Assembly (NCBI RefSeq): GCF_020911945.1
Contig: NZ_CP087135.1
Location: 1,674,001 to 1,738,000, forward strand
Direction of reading: 5' to 3'
From: Flavobacterium galactosidilyticum
GTDB lineage: Bacteria; Bacteroidota; Bacteroidia; Flavobacteriales; Flavobacteriaceae
DNA length: 64,000 bases
Shown: in pieces, positions 33,435 through 42,521 of the stretch
Numbering within the stretch: the stretch's first letter is position 1
How the letters are laid out: the number at the start of each line of letters is the position of its first letter
Position numbers and translations under genes: made by a program
The notes under the pieces: model-generated
The model's input: only the letters and a program-made list of their open reading frames with translations
Told to the model about the DNA's origin: nothing
Databases searched by the model: none

Positions 33435-36400
33435 TTAAAATGATACGTTTAATGAAAATGTGTATTGACTTGTTATTGGTTGTGATACTCCACCTGTTCT
33501 GTAAAATTCAGGGTCTTGACCGTTTAATTTTTTATCAGAATAAATTAGTAGCGGATTTGCAGTAGATGCTTTCATTGACATTGTTGTAAGACTTAATTTT
33601 TTCTTTAAATCTTTTGGAAACTCGTAGCTTAACGATACATTTTTCAGTCGTACAAATGTGCCGTCTGCAACTCTTTCATCAGAATAATTGTAAGCATTGT
33701 AAGCTTTTGTTAAATCTTTTGATTGTGCAGCGTAATTAGCGATTAATCTTTGGTCAGCTATCACTGGAATGTTTGTCAACAATTCGTCACCAGCATTTAC
33801 CCATCTATTAGTAAATTCTTTAGTAAAAACTGTTAAGTCATCATAAGCATCAGAATAAATAGGATTTAATCGAACTTTATTTCCTCCTGAAGCAACTATA
33901 AATATATTTAAAGACCAGTTGTCATAAGTAAACGTGTTCGATAAACCTGCTGATTTGTTAGGTTCTATTGATCCTTCGTACTTTAAGTACTTAGTTATAT
34001 TTTCTCTATCTTGAAAATTAGCTCCTGCAACGTTATCAGTTATACCATCTGCCATAATAAAAGTAGGTAATCCTTGAGTGTTTAATCCAGTAAATTGATA
34101 CGAATATAGAGCGTTTCTAGGGCGTCCCACTGTGTTACCACCTGTACCATCTATAAGTCTTAAAACACTTGGCTCGTCTTGTAATTTAGTAATCTTCTGA
34201 TCATAAACAGATAAGTTCAAGCTTGTTGACCATTTCAATCTAGTATCATTAAGATTTCTTGTGTTTACTGAAAATTCAATACCTTTAGTTTCCATGTCAG
34301 CATTGTTTCCTTGCTTTAATTTCTGTCCACCAATACCAGAAGTAGTTACAAAATCAACTAAATCAAACGCCTTACGGCTATAAACGTCTGTTGTAAATTG
34401 TACTCTGTTATTGAACATACCTAAATCTAAACCTATGTTTGTCTCAAATTGTTTTTCCCAAGTTAAATCACCGTTTTGAAGCTGATCTATGTTTAAACCA
34501 GTTTCTCTATCCCCTAAATTTAGACGGTCTGTAATGAAACTTTTGTAGATTGCTAATGAGTTTGTCGCTGGACCTGCAGTAGCAGTTAATCCATAAGAAC
34601 CTCTTAAAGCTAAAGTATTTATCTTTTGGAAGTTTTTCATGAAATCCTCTTCCATAATATTCCATTTTCCACTAAAAGTGTAAGTAGGCAACCATCTTGA
34701 AGAATTACTATTTCCTTGTCTGTTTGATCCGTCATAGCGACCAGTGATCGATCCTGTATAACGACGATCGTACGTATATCCTACTTTACCAAAGAAACCA
34801 ACTGTTCTTTCTCTTTCTTCATTAAATCCGTAATACGATTCCCCACCGTTGATTAATTTTTCTAATATTCGTGGGTCAGTAAATGCCGTTAAGCCTCTAT
34901 CGTACTGTAAACCGTATGCGGTGAAGTTAGAACTATTTCTATCAACAGAACGTAATTCTTGTCCAAATAAAGCTTCAACTTCATGAATATCATTAAATGT
35001 ATTTCTATAATTAAAGCTATTTCTAATGTTAAATGAAGTCAAGTCATTTGTAAAAGTTCTTAAAATTCCACCATTTGGTAAAACAGATACTTTTGGAGCT
35101 GTTAAATTATTCGGATCTTGGTATAAAAATATGTTTTGATCTCTCACAATTGTTGTTTCCATCGCGTTGTATGCGCCTACAATGTTAGAGTTTTCAAGAA
35201 TGTTGTGTTCTCTTATTGTGTTTGCATATCGTGCATTAGCAGTAAAATTATACGTTAACTTCGGATTTATTTTGTAAGCTAGATCCGCCTGAAAACGAAT
35301 GTCCTTAACTTTAATATCCATGTAGTTGTTTTTTAATTCCTGTACGATGTTTAGGGGAGCCCAGTTATTTCTGTAGTACTCATAATCGCCATTGTCATCA
35401 TACGCTCGCAATGCTCTATTAGTGTTTAGTACATAGCTAAACGGATTGATATCAAAATCTCTTGTAGTACTTCCGCTTACACCATCTCTAAGGCTATCAT
35501 AACTTCCTGGCGCTGATTGGTCTCTCACAGATGCTTGAGTAGAAAGAGTTAAACTTAATTTATCATTGATAAAAAAAGTATTTTTAAGATTCGTTGTCAA
35601 TTGGCTCACACCATCAGCAACTGTCCATCCTGGGTCGTTATAGAATCCAAGCGAAGCGAAAAATGCATTATTTTTTCCTCCACCAGAAAAACTTAAGGAA
35701 TGGTTTTGCGTGATTGACGGTCTGAATAAAACTTTAAACCAGTCTGTGTTTGCTAATTCATATTTTCTTAAAAATGCGTTTCTGCTTGGCTCATCATTTT
35801 TAACGCCATAAGTTCCGCTAGTTTCATCGTATTTATTGATCGCATTAGCTAAAATATTAAAAACACCTCCATAACGACCTTGTGAAGTTGATGGTAAATC
35901 TAGAAAACCTTTAGATTCCATTTCTTTTAAAATACTCATTGTTTCTTGAGAGTTCAAGATGTCGTATTGATTGTAGGTAGGTACTGTTCTAGCTGTTTGT
36001 TCTAATGAATACGTTACACTCAAAGGAGCTTCTCTTCTTCCTTGTTTTGTAGTAACAACGACAACACCATTCAAAGATCTTGATCCATAAATAGAAGTTG
36101 CAGAAGCATCTTTAAGTATTTCAATGCTCAAAATGTCACTTGCATTTAGTCCAGCTACCGAAGAACTTAGTAACGTTTCTGAGTTTCCAGAAGCTAAATC
36201 AGCAAACGAAAGGTTTACAATATCCTCTTGTACGATTCCGTCGATTACCCATAAAGGTTTTGTGTCTCCAAAGATAGAAGAAGATCCACGAACCGTAATT
36301 TTTGGAGCAGTTCCAAAAGTTCCTGTTACGTTTTGCACGGTAACACCAGCTGCTTTTCCTTCAATCATTCTACTGATGTCGACAACACCTTCTACTAGTA

Positions 36401-37148
36401 ATTCTTTACCAGATATTTTACTAATAGCTCCTGTAAAAGTTCTTTTAGATGTTTTTTCGTATCCAGTTGTGATTACAACTTCTTTTAAACTTTGTTCGTT
36501 TTCCACTAAAACAATAGTCATAGCTGTAGTTTTGATAGCTACCTCTTGTGATGTCATACCAATGTAAGAAACAACAAGTCGTGTGCTGTTTTCAGGCATG
36601 TCAATCGCAAAATTTCCATCAAAGTCAGTTACTACGCTCACTTTAGTTCCTTTTGCTAAAACTGTTGCTCCAGGAAGTGGAATTCCTGATTGATCGGTTA
36701 CTCTACCTCTAACTATTGGTGCTACAGCTAATTTTTCAAACACTGTTTCCATGGTTTCAAGGTCAGAAAAACCTGCTGATTGCGAACTGTTATTTTGCAA
36801 TACGATTTGATTGCTTACTTCGCTATACTGAATATTAAGTGGCTTCAAAATAATACTCAGAATTTCGGCTAAAGTCGCATCTGTTGCATTAATTGTAACT
36901 TTATCACTTAATTGAGTGATTCTAGAATTATAAGAGAATTTTACGTTTGCTTTTTGTTCAAGCTTTGCTAACGCATTGCCAAGGTTCGTATTAGAAAAGC
37001 TAACAGTTACCTTTGTGTCTAGCTTTCTTTGTCCATTAACACTGTTTGCCATTGTGATGGTGGAAAACACAAATGCTAGAACAAATTGAATTAATGTTAT
37101 TTTCATGATTCGATGTAGTAATCGTTGTTTGACAACAGTTTTTTTCAT
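33435..37148 (-). CDS. SusC/RagA TonB-linked outer membrane transporter with STN domain
   Basis: Start ATG at 37148 (MKKTVVKQRLLHRIMKITL); the frame extends further upstream but lacks family features. The 1237-residue protein has a signal peptide, a secretin/TonB N-terminal (STN) domain at about 45-125 (VSFSNTNLGNALAKLEQKANVKFSYN), a carboxypeptidase-D-like domain (RGRVTDQSGIPLPGATVLAKG), the plug (GYEKTSKRTFTGAISKI, LWVIDGI, DASATSIYGSRSLNGVVVVTT) and the barrel ending NVSF. The STN domain receives the signal passed to FecR and the ECF sigma factor encoded just upstream. It imports large substrates with SusD; no glycosidase is adjacent, so peptide-type substrates are possible. Confidence 0.92.
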   Translation of the reverse strand: MKKTVVKQRLLHRIMKITLIQFVLAFVFSTITMANSVNGQRKLDTKVTVSFSNTNLGNALAKLEQKANVKFSYNSRITQLSDKVTINATDATLAEILSIILKPLNIQYSEVSNQIVLQNNSSQSAGFSDLETMETVFEKLAVAPIVRGRVTDQSGIPLPGATVLAKGTKVSVVTDFDGNFAIDMPENSTRLVVSYIGMTSQEVAIKTTAMTIVLVENEQSLKEVVITTGYEKTSKRTFTGAISKISGKELLVEGVVDISRMIEGKAAGVTVQNVTGTFGTAPKITVRGSSSIFGDTKPLWVIDGIVQEDIVNLSFADLASGNSETLLSSSVAGLNASDILSIEILKDASATSIYGSRSLNGVVVVTTKQGRREAPLSVTYSLEQTARTVPTYNQYDILNSQETMSILKEMESKGFLDLPSTSQGRYGGVFNILANAINKYDETSGTYGVKNDEPSRNAFLRKYELANTDWFKVLFRPSITQNHSLSFSGGGKNNAFFASLGFYNDPGWTVADGVSQLTTNLKNTFFINDKLSLTLSTQASVRDQSAPGSYDSLRDGVSGSTTRDFDINPFSYVLNTNRALRAYDDNGDYEYYRNNWAPLNIVQELKNNYMDIKVKDIRFQADLAYKINPKLTYNFTANARYANTIREHNILENSNIVGAYNAMETTIVRDQNIFLYQDPNNLTAPKVSVLPNGGILRTFTNDLTSFNIRNSFNYRNTFNDIHEVEALFGQELRSVDRNSSNFTAYGLQYDRGLTAFTDPRILEKLINGGESYYGFNEERERTVGFFGKVGYTYDRRYTGSITGRYDGSNRQGNSNSSRWLPTYTFSGKWNIMEEDFMKNFQKINTLALRGSYGLTATAGPATNSLAIYKSFITDRLNLGDRETGLNIDQLQNGDLTWEKQFETNIGLDLGMFNNRVQFTTDVYSRKAFDLVDFVTTSGIGGQKLKQGNNADMETKGIEFSVNTRNLNDTRLKWSTSLNLSVYDQKITKLQDEPSVLRLIDGTGGNTVGRPRNALYSYQFTGLNTQGLPTFIMADGITDNVAGANFQDRENITKYLKYEGSIEPNKSAGLSNTFTYDNWSLNIFIVASGGNKVRLNPIYSDAYDDLTVFTKEFTNRWVNAGDELLTNIPVIADQRLIANYAAQSKDLTKAYNAYNYSDERVADGTFVRLKNVSLSYEFPKDLKKKLSLTTMSMKASTANPLLIYSDKKLNGQDPEFYRTGGVSQPITSQYTFSLNVSF

Positions 37149-37234
37149 AATTTTGATTTGTTTGATTATTACTATTATTGGGTATTGGTCAACATGCAAA
37201 TTGAACTTTCCACAGGACAATTTGAATCTAATTA

Positions 37235-37264
37235 GGCGTCGAAATGTTACAGCATTTTCGGCGC
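37235..37264. other. GC-rich hairpin between fecR and susC
   Basis: GGCGTCGAAATG and CATTTTCGGCGC form an imperfect hairpin with a short loop (TTACAG) in the 147-nt fecR-susC gap. On the minus (coding) strand no T-run follows, so it is more likely an mRNA processing or attenuation structure than a terminator. Confidence 0.4.
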
Positions 37265-37295
37265 TTTTTTTATTTATTTTACATAGGCTTTACAT

Positions 37296-38411
37296 TTATT
37301 CACATCCCTGTGATGATATAATAATTTGGTTTCCATTCATTTCATAACTAGTATTATTTCCAATACTTTTACAGATAATTTTTAATTTTTCAGGCAAAGG
37401 TTGGTCATTTAAAGAAGTAGTAAGATGACAATTTTTTAATTTTTCAGTAGGGAAATCAATTTCTACAAGATAAGCTTGTTCTATTGTTTTTAAAATCTGG
37501 CTCACTGGAGTGTCTGAAAAATTAAAGCTTAGTTGCTCGATGTTATTTGAATTTAATACTAACTTTTTATCGGTAGTGATATCTGTAATTTTGTCAAATT
37601 TTAAATCTTTTCTAACAAAGCGCATTGCCTGGTTAGGCAATAAAATAATTTCTTCTTGGTCTGAATTAGTCACAGATTCATTAGGTGTGATTTTTACTTT
37701 ACCAGTACGCACTACTACTTCAACATTAGGTTGGTTTTCGTATGCTTTTATTCTAAAACTTGTACCAACAACTTTAGTTATAATTTCATTCGCAAATACA
37801 AGAAATGGTTTTTTGGCGTCTTTACTAATTTCAAAAAAAGCTTCACCAGACAGATAAACTTTTCTTTCGTTTCCTATAAAAGCTTTAGGATAACTTAATT
37901 TGCTATTAGGTTGCAGAAGAACGGAACTGCCATCTGAAAGTGTTATAATTTGCGATTTATCAGAATTGTTAGTTTGCTCCACTAAACCTTCCATGTTTTC
38001 ACTTACTAATTCATTATAAACCTGTAGCTCGTTCTTTAAGAAACTCGGCGTATTGGAGAAAAAGTTTAAAATTAATCCGAAAACGATAACTGCCGCTGCC
38101 ACTTTAAACCATTTAGTTTCCCATAGTTTTATCACGGGTCTTTGAGTTGTAGTATTTTTATTTTCTAGATTATTTATTTTTTCCCAAGTCTTTTCTAATG
38201 CAAATTCAACGTTTAATTCATCAATTGTAAGTTTTGTAACTTTCATTGATAATAACCAAAGACGCGCTTCCTCAACTAACTTGGCTCGCTTGGAATCTTC
38301 TAAAGTCCATTCTTCCCATTTTTGTTGGTCAACGTGATATTCTACCCACTGTCTAAAAGACTGATCGGATAAAAAATCTTCGATTTTAGTATAATTGTTA
38401 CGTTCTTGCAT
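37296..38411 (-). CDS. FecR-type anti-sigma factor
   Basis: A 371-residue inner-membrane protein: N-terminal cytosolic anti-sigma part (WVEYHVDQQKWEEW), one transmembrane helix at about 102-119 (VAAAVIVFGLILNFFS), then the periplasmic FecR domain (LSDGSSVLLQPNSKLSYPKAF, VYLSGEAFFEIS, PFLVFAN, VVGTSFRIKAY) and a C-terminal STN-like/DUF4974 domain (LSFNFSDTPVSQILKTIEQAY). The start is the ATG at 38411, preceded by an in-frame TTG. It relays the occupancy of the SusC transporter to the ECF sigma factor encoded upstream. The operon order sigma-fecR-susC is the usual one. Confidence 0.93.
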   Translation of the reverse strand: MQERNNYTKIEDFLSDQSFRQWVEYHVDQQKWEEWTLEDSKRAKLVEEARLWLLSMKVTKLTIDELNVEFALEKTWEKINNLENKNTTTQRPVIKLWETKWFKVAAAVIVFGLILNFFSNTPSFLKNELQVYNELVSENMEGLVEQTNNSDKSQIITLSDGSSVLLQPNSKLSYPKAFIGNERKVYLSGEAFFEISKDAKKPFLVFANEIITKVVGTSFRIKAYENQPNVEVVVRTGKVKITPNESVTNSDQEEIILLPNQAMRFVRKDLKFDKITDITTDKKLVLNSNNIEQLSFNFSDTPVSQILKTIEQAYLVEIDFPTEKLKNCHLTTSLNDQPLPEKLKIICKSIGNNTSYEMNGNQIIISSQGCE

Positions 38412-38502
38412 CAATACAATATGGATTACAATAACTAAGAGGTAGGTTTTTGTTTTATATACTCACTTAAAATGTTATTTTTTTAAATAAAACTTTAAAA
38501 GA

Positions 38503-39111
38503 CTAGATAAAAATTGTGGATAGCAGTAAAAATAACATAATATTCTGTTTCCATTCTTTGCGAATATTCAGAACAGCACGGTATAATAAATTACTTGCAG
38601 ATTGATAATTTACTTCAAGAGTATCGGCAATTTCTTCCACTCCTAAGCCTTCATGATAGCGAAGATAGAGTGCCTCTTTTTGTCTTGCTGGTAAATCGTT
38701 TACTAGTTTATTTAAGTTTGAGACTTTACTAGCAGTGGTTTCATCAGCGATAAGTTGGTGCTCTATTGAGAAATCAAAGAGAAATTCTATGGCATCTACT
38801 GTCGCGCTTTTGCTAAAAATAGGATCGCGTTCTTGAAGTCTTGAAATTCTTTTGCGAACGCTTGCGAATAAATAGGCTTTTACAAGAACTGAATCGTTTA
38901 GAGTGTTCCTATAAATCCAAATATCCGTGAAAACATCCTGTACGCAATCTTGCACTTTATCTTGATGAGGAGAAAATGAATTTCCGTATTGTACTAAATG
39001 AGAATAATATTTTTCGAAAAGTTGTGAAAACGCTTTTTCATCCCCCAATTTTAGATTGCTCCAAAGGGTTAAATCATCGAGTTGAATAGTACGTTTAAAT
39101 TGCGTTTTCAA
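38503..39111 (-). CDS. ECF RNA polymerase sigma factor (FecI-like)
   Basis: A 202-residue sigma-70 family protein: region 2 (LGDEKAFSQLFEKYYSHLVQYG, DKVQDCVQDVFTDIWIYRN) and region 4 (LPARQKEALYLRYHEGLGVEEIADTLEVNYQSASNLLYRAVL). It ends in a hydrophobic tail (MLFLLLSTIFI), common in this Bacteroidota group. The start is a TTG (39109-39111), as no ATG is available near the usual position. It should activate the SusC/SusD operon under control of the FecR encoded downstream. Confidence 0.92.
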   Translation of the reverse strand: MKTQFKRTIQLDDLTLWSNLKLGDEKAFSQLFEKYYSHLVQYGNSFSPHQDKVQDCVQDVFTDIWIYRNTLNDSVLVKAYLFASVRKRISRLQERDPIFSKSATVDAIEFLFDFSIEHQLIADETTASKVSNLNKLVNDLPARQKEALYLRYHEGLGVEEIADTLEVNYQSASNLLYRAVLNIRKEWKQNIMLFLLLSTIFI

Positions 39112-39679
39112 AATACTTAGATTATGCGAACTGTATTAATTTCGTGTTAATTTTTTGTAATTTTACGTCTTTAAAAATCAAAATCAAATTAAAAATAAAA
39201 AATTATAGTTAATTATTTTATGAGAGGTAGCTAAAACGTTTTAATAGGTTACACAAATGTTAAAATGACTACAGTTGTGGTTCTACTGTGTTTTTATTGA
39301 CTAAAAATAATTTTGTTTTACTAGATGAAATTATCTTTTTAAACTGAAAAGTCCTTTATATTCTTGCCCTTTCCCTTTTTTGCCAGGAAGTACTTTTCGA
39401 TCAGCTATGAGGGTGTCATATAGATTGAAAATAGGCGTATTTCATATTCATTATCTGGAATTAGAGTATAGTGAGAATAGGATCCTATTGAAAAAACAAA
39501 ACAGTAATACTTATGTCTTTTTTATTGAATTTTATTCATATATGATCAAAAAATTAAAAATATGTAAATGAACTTTACGAATATAAAAACAGAGAGTTTT
39601 TGTTGCGTTTAGTATTTAAAATACGCTGTGAATATGCAATCTGGCTCGCAGTTTATGTACAAACAATGAAAATATCCCC
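39112..39679. other. Long AT-rich divergent spacer, no supported gene
   Basis: This 568-nt spacer separates the minus-strand sigma factor from the plus-strand radical SAM gene. It includes a 63-codon frame (39380-39571), KKQNSNTYVFF and FYSYMIKKLKICK, with no family resemblance and no supporting context, so it is not called. No tRNA, repeat array or clear hairpin was seen. Confidence 0.5.
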
Positions 39680-39687
39680 TATTTTTG
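39680..39687 (+). promoter_or_regulatory. -7 promoter element of the radical SAM gene
   Basis: TATTTTTG matches TAnnTTTG and stands 18 nt before the TTG start at 39706. It overlaps the earlier possible TTG at 39685, which argues against that start. Confidence 0.6.
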
Positions 39688-39705
39688 CACAAAACAATCT
39701 CTCTT

Positions 39706-41895
39706 TTGAAAACCAAACTTTTACTTATTACGCCGCCTTTTACTCAGTTGAATACACCGTATCCGGCAACTGCTTATATTAAAGGATTTTTAAATACTAT
39801 AAATATTGAGTCAGTTCAAGCTGATTTTGGTATTGAAGTAATTTTGAAGTTGTTTTCAAAAAATGGATTACAAGATTTATTTGATAATGCTAAAATTGAT
39901 AGTAGTACTTCTGATAATTCAAAGCGTATTCTGGCTTTGCAAGACGAATATATAAAAACAATTGACGTAGTAATAGCCTTTTTACAAGGAAAAAATCCCA
40001 CTTTAGCATTGCAAATATGTCAAGAAGATTTCTTGCCAGAAGCTTCCCGTTTCGCTCAGCTGGAAGAACTCGATTGGGCTTTTGGAACTATGGGAACTCA
40101 GGATAGAGCCAAGCATTTAGCCACTTTATATCTAGAAGATATTTCTGATTTTATAGTTGAATGTATTGATGGGAATTTCGGTTTTAGCCGCTATGCGGAG
40201 CGATTGGGCAGAAGTGCTAATTCTTTTGATGAATTGTACGCAGCCTTACAACAAGAAACTACGTTTATCGATGCTATTCTAATTTCTATTTTGAAAGAAC
40301 GAATAGAGTCTATTCAACCTACTTTATTTTTAATATCAGTTCCTTTTCCAGGGAATTTATATGCTGCTTTTCGATGTGCACAATGGGTGAAGAAAAATCA
40401 TCCAAATATCAAAATTTCCATGGGTGGCGGTTTCCCAAATACCGAATTGCGTTCCCTTTCGGATGCGCGTGTTTTTGAGTTTTTCGATTTCATCACTTTA
40501 GATGATGGTGAAACTCCAGTTGAATTACTTTGTGAATATGTTCAGTCAAGCGAAGTCGAATTACCTTTAAAGCGAACTTTTATTTTAGAAAACGGAAAAG
40601 TAGTTTATAAAAACAATGCTAGTAAACCAGATTACAAACAATCTCAAGTAGGAACGCCTGATTATTCTGATTTGCTTTTGGACAAATACATTTCGGTTAT
40701 TGAAATTGTGAATCCTATGCATCGTATGTGGAGCGATGGCCGATGGAACAAAATGACTATGGCGCATGGTTGCTATTGGGGAAAATGTACTTTTTGCGAT
40801 ATTTCTTTGGATTATATCAAAATTTACGAACCTGTTGCTGCCAATTTATTGTGCGATCGCATGGAAGAGATGATGCTGCAAACCGGTCAGAATGGTTTTC
40901 ATTATGTTGATGAAGCCGCACCACCAGCATTGATGCGCGCTTTGGCACTCGAAATTCTTCGTAGAAAATTGTCCGTTACATGGTGGACTAATATTCGATT
41001 CGAAAAAAGCTTTACCAAAGATTTGTGTCTACTCTTAAAAGCATCTGGTTGTATTGCTGTTTCAGGAGGTCTGGAAGTGGCTTCCGATAGATTATTAAAA
41101 CTGATTGATAAAGGCGTTACGGTAGAACAAGTGGCAAAAGTTACTAGAAATTTTACCGAAGCTGGCGTTATGGTGCATTCCTATTTAATGTACGGTTATC
41201 CGTCGCAAACGGTTCAGGAAACGATAGATAGTTTAGAAATGGTCCGACAATTATTTGAAGTTGGAGTTTTACAATCGGGATTTTGGCATCAATTTGCCAT
41301 GACGGCACATAGTCCTGTTGGAATGTATCCAGAGAAATTTGGAGTAATTGCACAACAAAACGAAATTACTTTTGCTAATAACGATATAGCCTTCACCGAT
41401 AAAACAGGAATCGACCACGAAAAATTTGGTTTTGGACTTAAAAAATCCTTATATAATTTCATGCACGGAATTTGTTTTGACTATGAATTACAAGATTGGT
41501 TTGACTTTAAAATACCAAAAACTACAATTTCACCCGACTTTATTTTCGATGCTTTACAAGAAGAAGGTGAATTTAATAGTAAGCCAAATGCTAAAATAGT
41601 TTGGCTAGGAGGTAAGCCTGTTGTAGACTATTTCACAAAAACTAAAAAAGGAAACTCTTGGGAAATGCTAACGCTTACTTTTCATGACAAGAAAGAAAGT
41701 TTTAGTATTCAAACTAATAAATTAGAAGGGAAATGGTTAATAGAAATGCTGCAAAAAATTTCCGTTTCTAATAGTAGAATATATACATTTCAAGAAGTTA
41801 AAAGTGATTTTGAAAGTCAATTGGAGGATTTCGAATTGTTTTGGTATTCCAAGCCAATGAAGACTTTAAGAGAATTTGGATTATTAGTGTTATAG
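39706..41895 (+). CDS. B12-binding-domain radical SAM protein
   Basis: The start is uncertain; the TTG at 39706 gives L-K-T-K-LLLITPPFTQLNTPYPA, a typical B12-binding N-terminus, and lies downstream of the -7 element. The protein has 729 residues. The N-terminal part would bind cobalamin (about 5-240, with FLISVPFPGNLYAAFRCA and MGGGFPN). The radical SAM domain starts near 340 with GCYWGKCTFCDISLDY. Its three cysteines are spaced CX4CX2C, one residue longer than the canonical CX3CX2C. The later part has LTFHDKKESFSI and WYSKPMKTLREFG. It belongs to the broad BchE/HpnJ-type group; the substrate is unknown. No partner gene is adjacent. Confidence 0.78.
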   Translation: MKTKLLLITPPFTQLNTPYPATAYIKGFLNTINIESVQADFGIEVILKLFSKNGLQDLFDNAKIDSSTSDNSKRILALQDEYIKTIDVVIAFLQGKNPTLALQICQEDFLPEASRFAQLEELDWAFGTMGTQDRAKHLATLYLEDISDFIVECIDGNFGFSRYAERLGRSANSFDELYAALQQETTFIDAILISILKERIESIQPTLFLISVPFPGNLYAAFRCAQWVKKNHPNIKISMGGGFPNTELRSLSDARVFEFFDFITLDDGETPVELLCEYVQSSEVELPLKRTFILENGKVVYKNNASKPDYKQSQVGTPDYSDLLLDKYISVIEIVNPMHRMWSDGRWNKMTMAHGCYWGKCTFCDISLDYIKIYEPVAANLLCDRMEEMMLQTGQNGFHYVDEAAPPALMRALALEILRRKLSVTWWTNIRFEKSFTKDLCLLLKASGCIAVSGGLEVASDRLLKLIDKGVTVEQVAKVTRNFTEAGVMVHSYLMYGYPSQTVQETIDSLEMVRQLFEVGVLQSGFWHQFAMTAHSPVGMYPEKFGVIAQQNEITFANNDIAFTDKTGIDHEKFGFGLKKSLYNFMHGICFDYELQDWFDFKIPKTTISPDFIFDALQEEGEFNSKPNAKIVWLGGKPVVDYFTKTKKGNSWEMLTLTFHDKKESFSIQTNKLEGKWLIEMLQKISVSNSRIYTFQEVKSDFESQLEDFELFWYSKPMKTLREFGLLVL

Positions 41896-41972
41896 TTTTT
41901 AATGAATAACTATATCATTTTAGCATAAAAATATTATTTTTTAAACACGCAAACGTTTTCTTTCCTTATTTT

Positions 41973-41992
41973 TACAATTAATAAAAATTGTA
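41973..41992. promoter_or_regulatory. Small palindrome before the acyl-CoA carboxylase operon
   Basis: TACAATT (41973-41979) and AATTGTA (41986-41992) are perfect complements around AATAAA, ending 3 nt before the ATG of the biotin carrier gene. It might be an operator or an mRNA hairpin near the ribosome start; no regulator is known. Confidence 0.3.
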
Positions 41993-41995
41993 CTT

Positions 41996-42481
41996 ATGAG
42001 TATTGGTTATAAAGTAAATGTAAATGACACTTTTCATTTTGATGTTGAAAAGGAAAGTGTTTCACTATTGGATTCAGTATCTGTTGAAAAGAATAAATTT
42101 CATATACTGCATGACAATATCCCCTATAAAGTAGAAATTTTAACTGCTGATTTCCATCAAAAAAGTTATACTGTTAAGGTGAATAACAACACTTATAATG
42201 TTGCTATTTCAAATTCGTTAGACCTACTCATAAAGGAAATGGGATTTGAAGTTGGTCTTGCTAAACAAGTAAATTTTATCAAAGCGCCTATGCCGGGATT
42301 AATCCTTGAAATTAGTGTTGCTGTTGGTCAAGAAGTAAAACAGAACGACAATCTAATCATTCTTGGTGCCATGAAAATGGAAAATAGTTTCCTGTCTCCT
42401 CGTGATGGTATTATTAAGTCCCTTTCTGTGAACATAGGCGATGCAGTGGATAAAGGACAATTATTAATTGAGTTTGAATAA
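41996..42481 (+). CDS. Biotin carboxyl carrier protein of an acyl-CoA carboxylase
   Basis: A 161-residue protein. The C-terminal biotinyl domain (about 95-161) contains ILGAMKMENSF, with Lys127 as the biotinylation site, and FIKAPMPGLILEISV. The N-terminal 90 residues (VKVNNNTYNVAIS) resemble the linker/BT-type domain seen in propionyl-CoA or oxaloacetate carboxylase carriers. First gene of carrier - biotin carboxylase - carboxyltransferase. The three functions are encoded separately, unlike the two-subunit PCC. Confidence 0.9.
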   Translation: MSIGYKVNVNDTFHFDVEKESVSLLDSVSVEKNKFHILHDNIPYKVEILTADFHQKSYTVKVNNNTYNVAISNSLDLLIKEMGFEVGLAKQVNFIKAPMPGLILEISVAVGQEVKQNDNLIILGAMKMENSFLSPRDGIIKSLSVNIGDAVDKGQLLIEFE

Positions 42482-42521
42482 AAAATATAATTTACGAATC
42501 CAGCGGTTAAAAAACTAAATA

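Noticed and set aside
36124..36567. 147-codon plus-strand ORF inside susC
   Set aside because: It lies wholly antisense to conserved plug-domain sequence of SusC; no start context or domain.
39380..39571. 63-codon ORF in the spacer before the radical SAM gene
   Set aside because: Composition-driven, no recognisable family, signal peptide or overlap with a conserved context.
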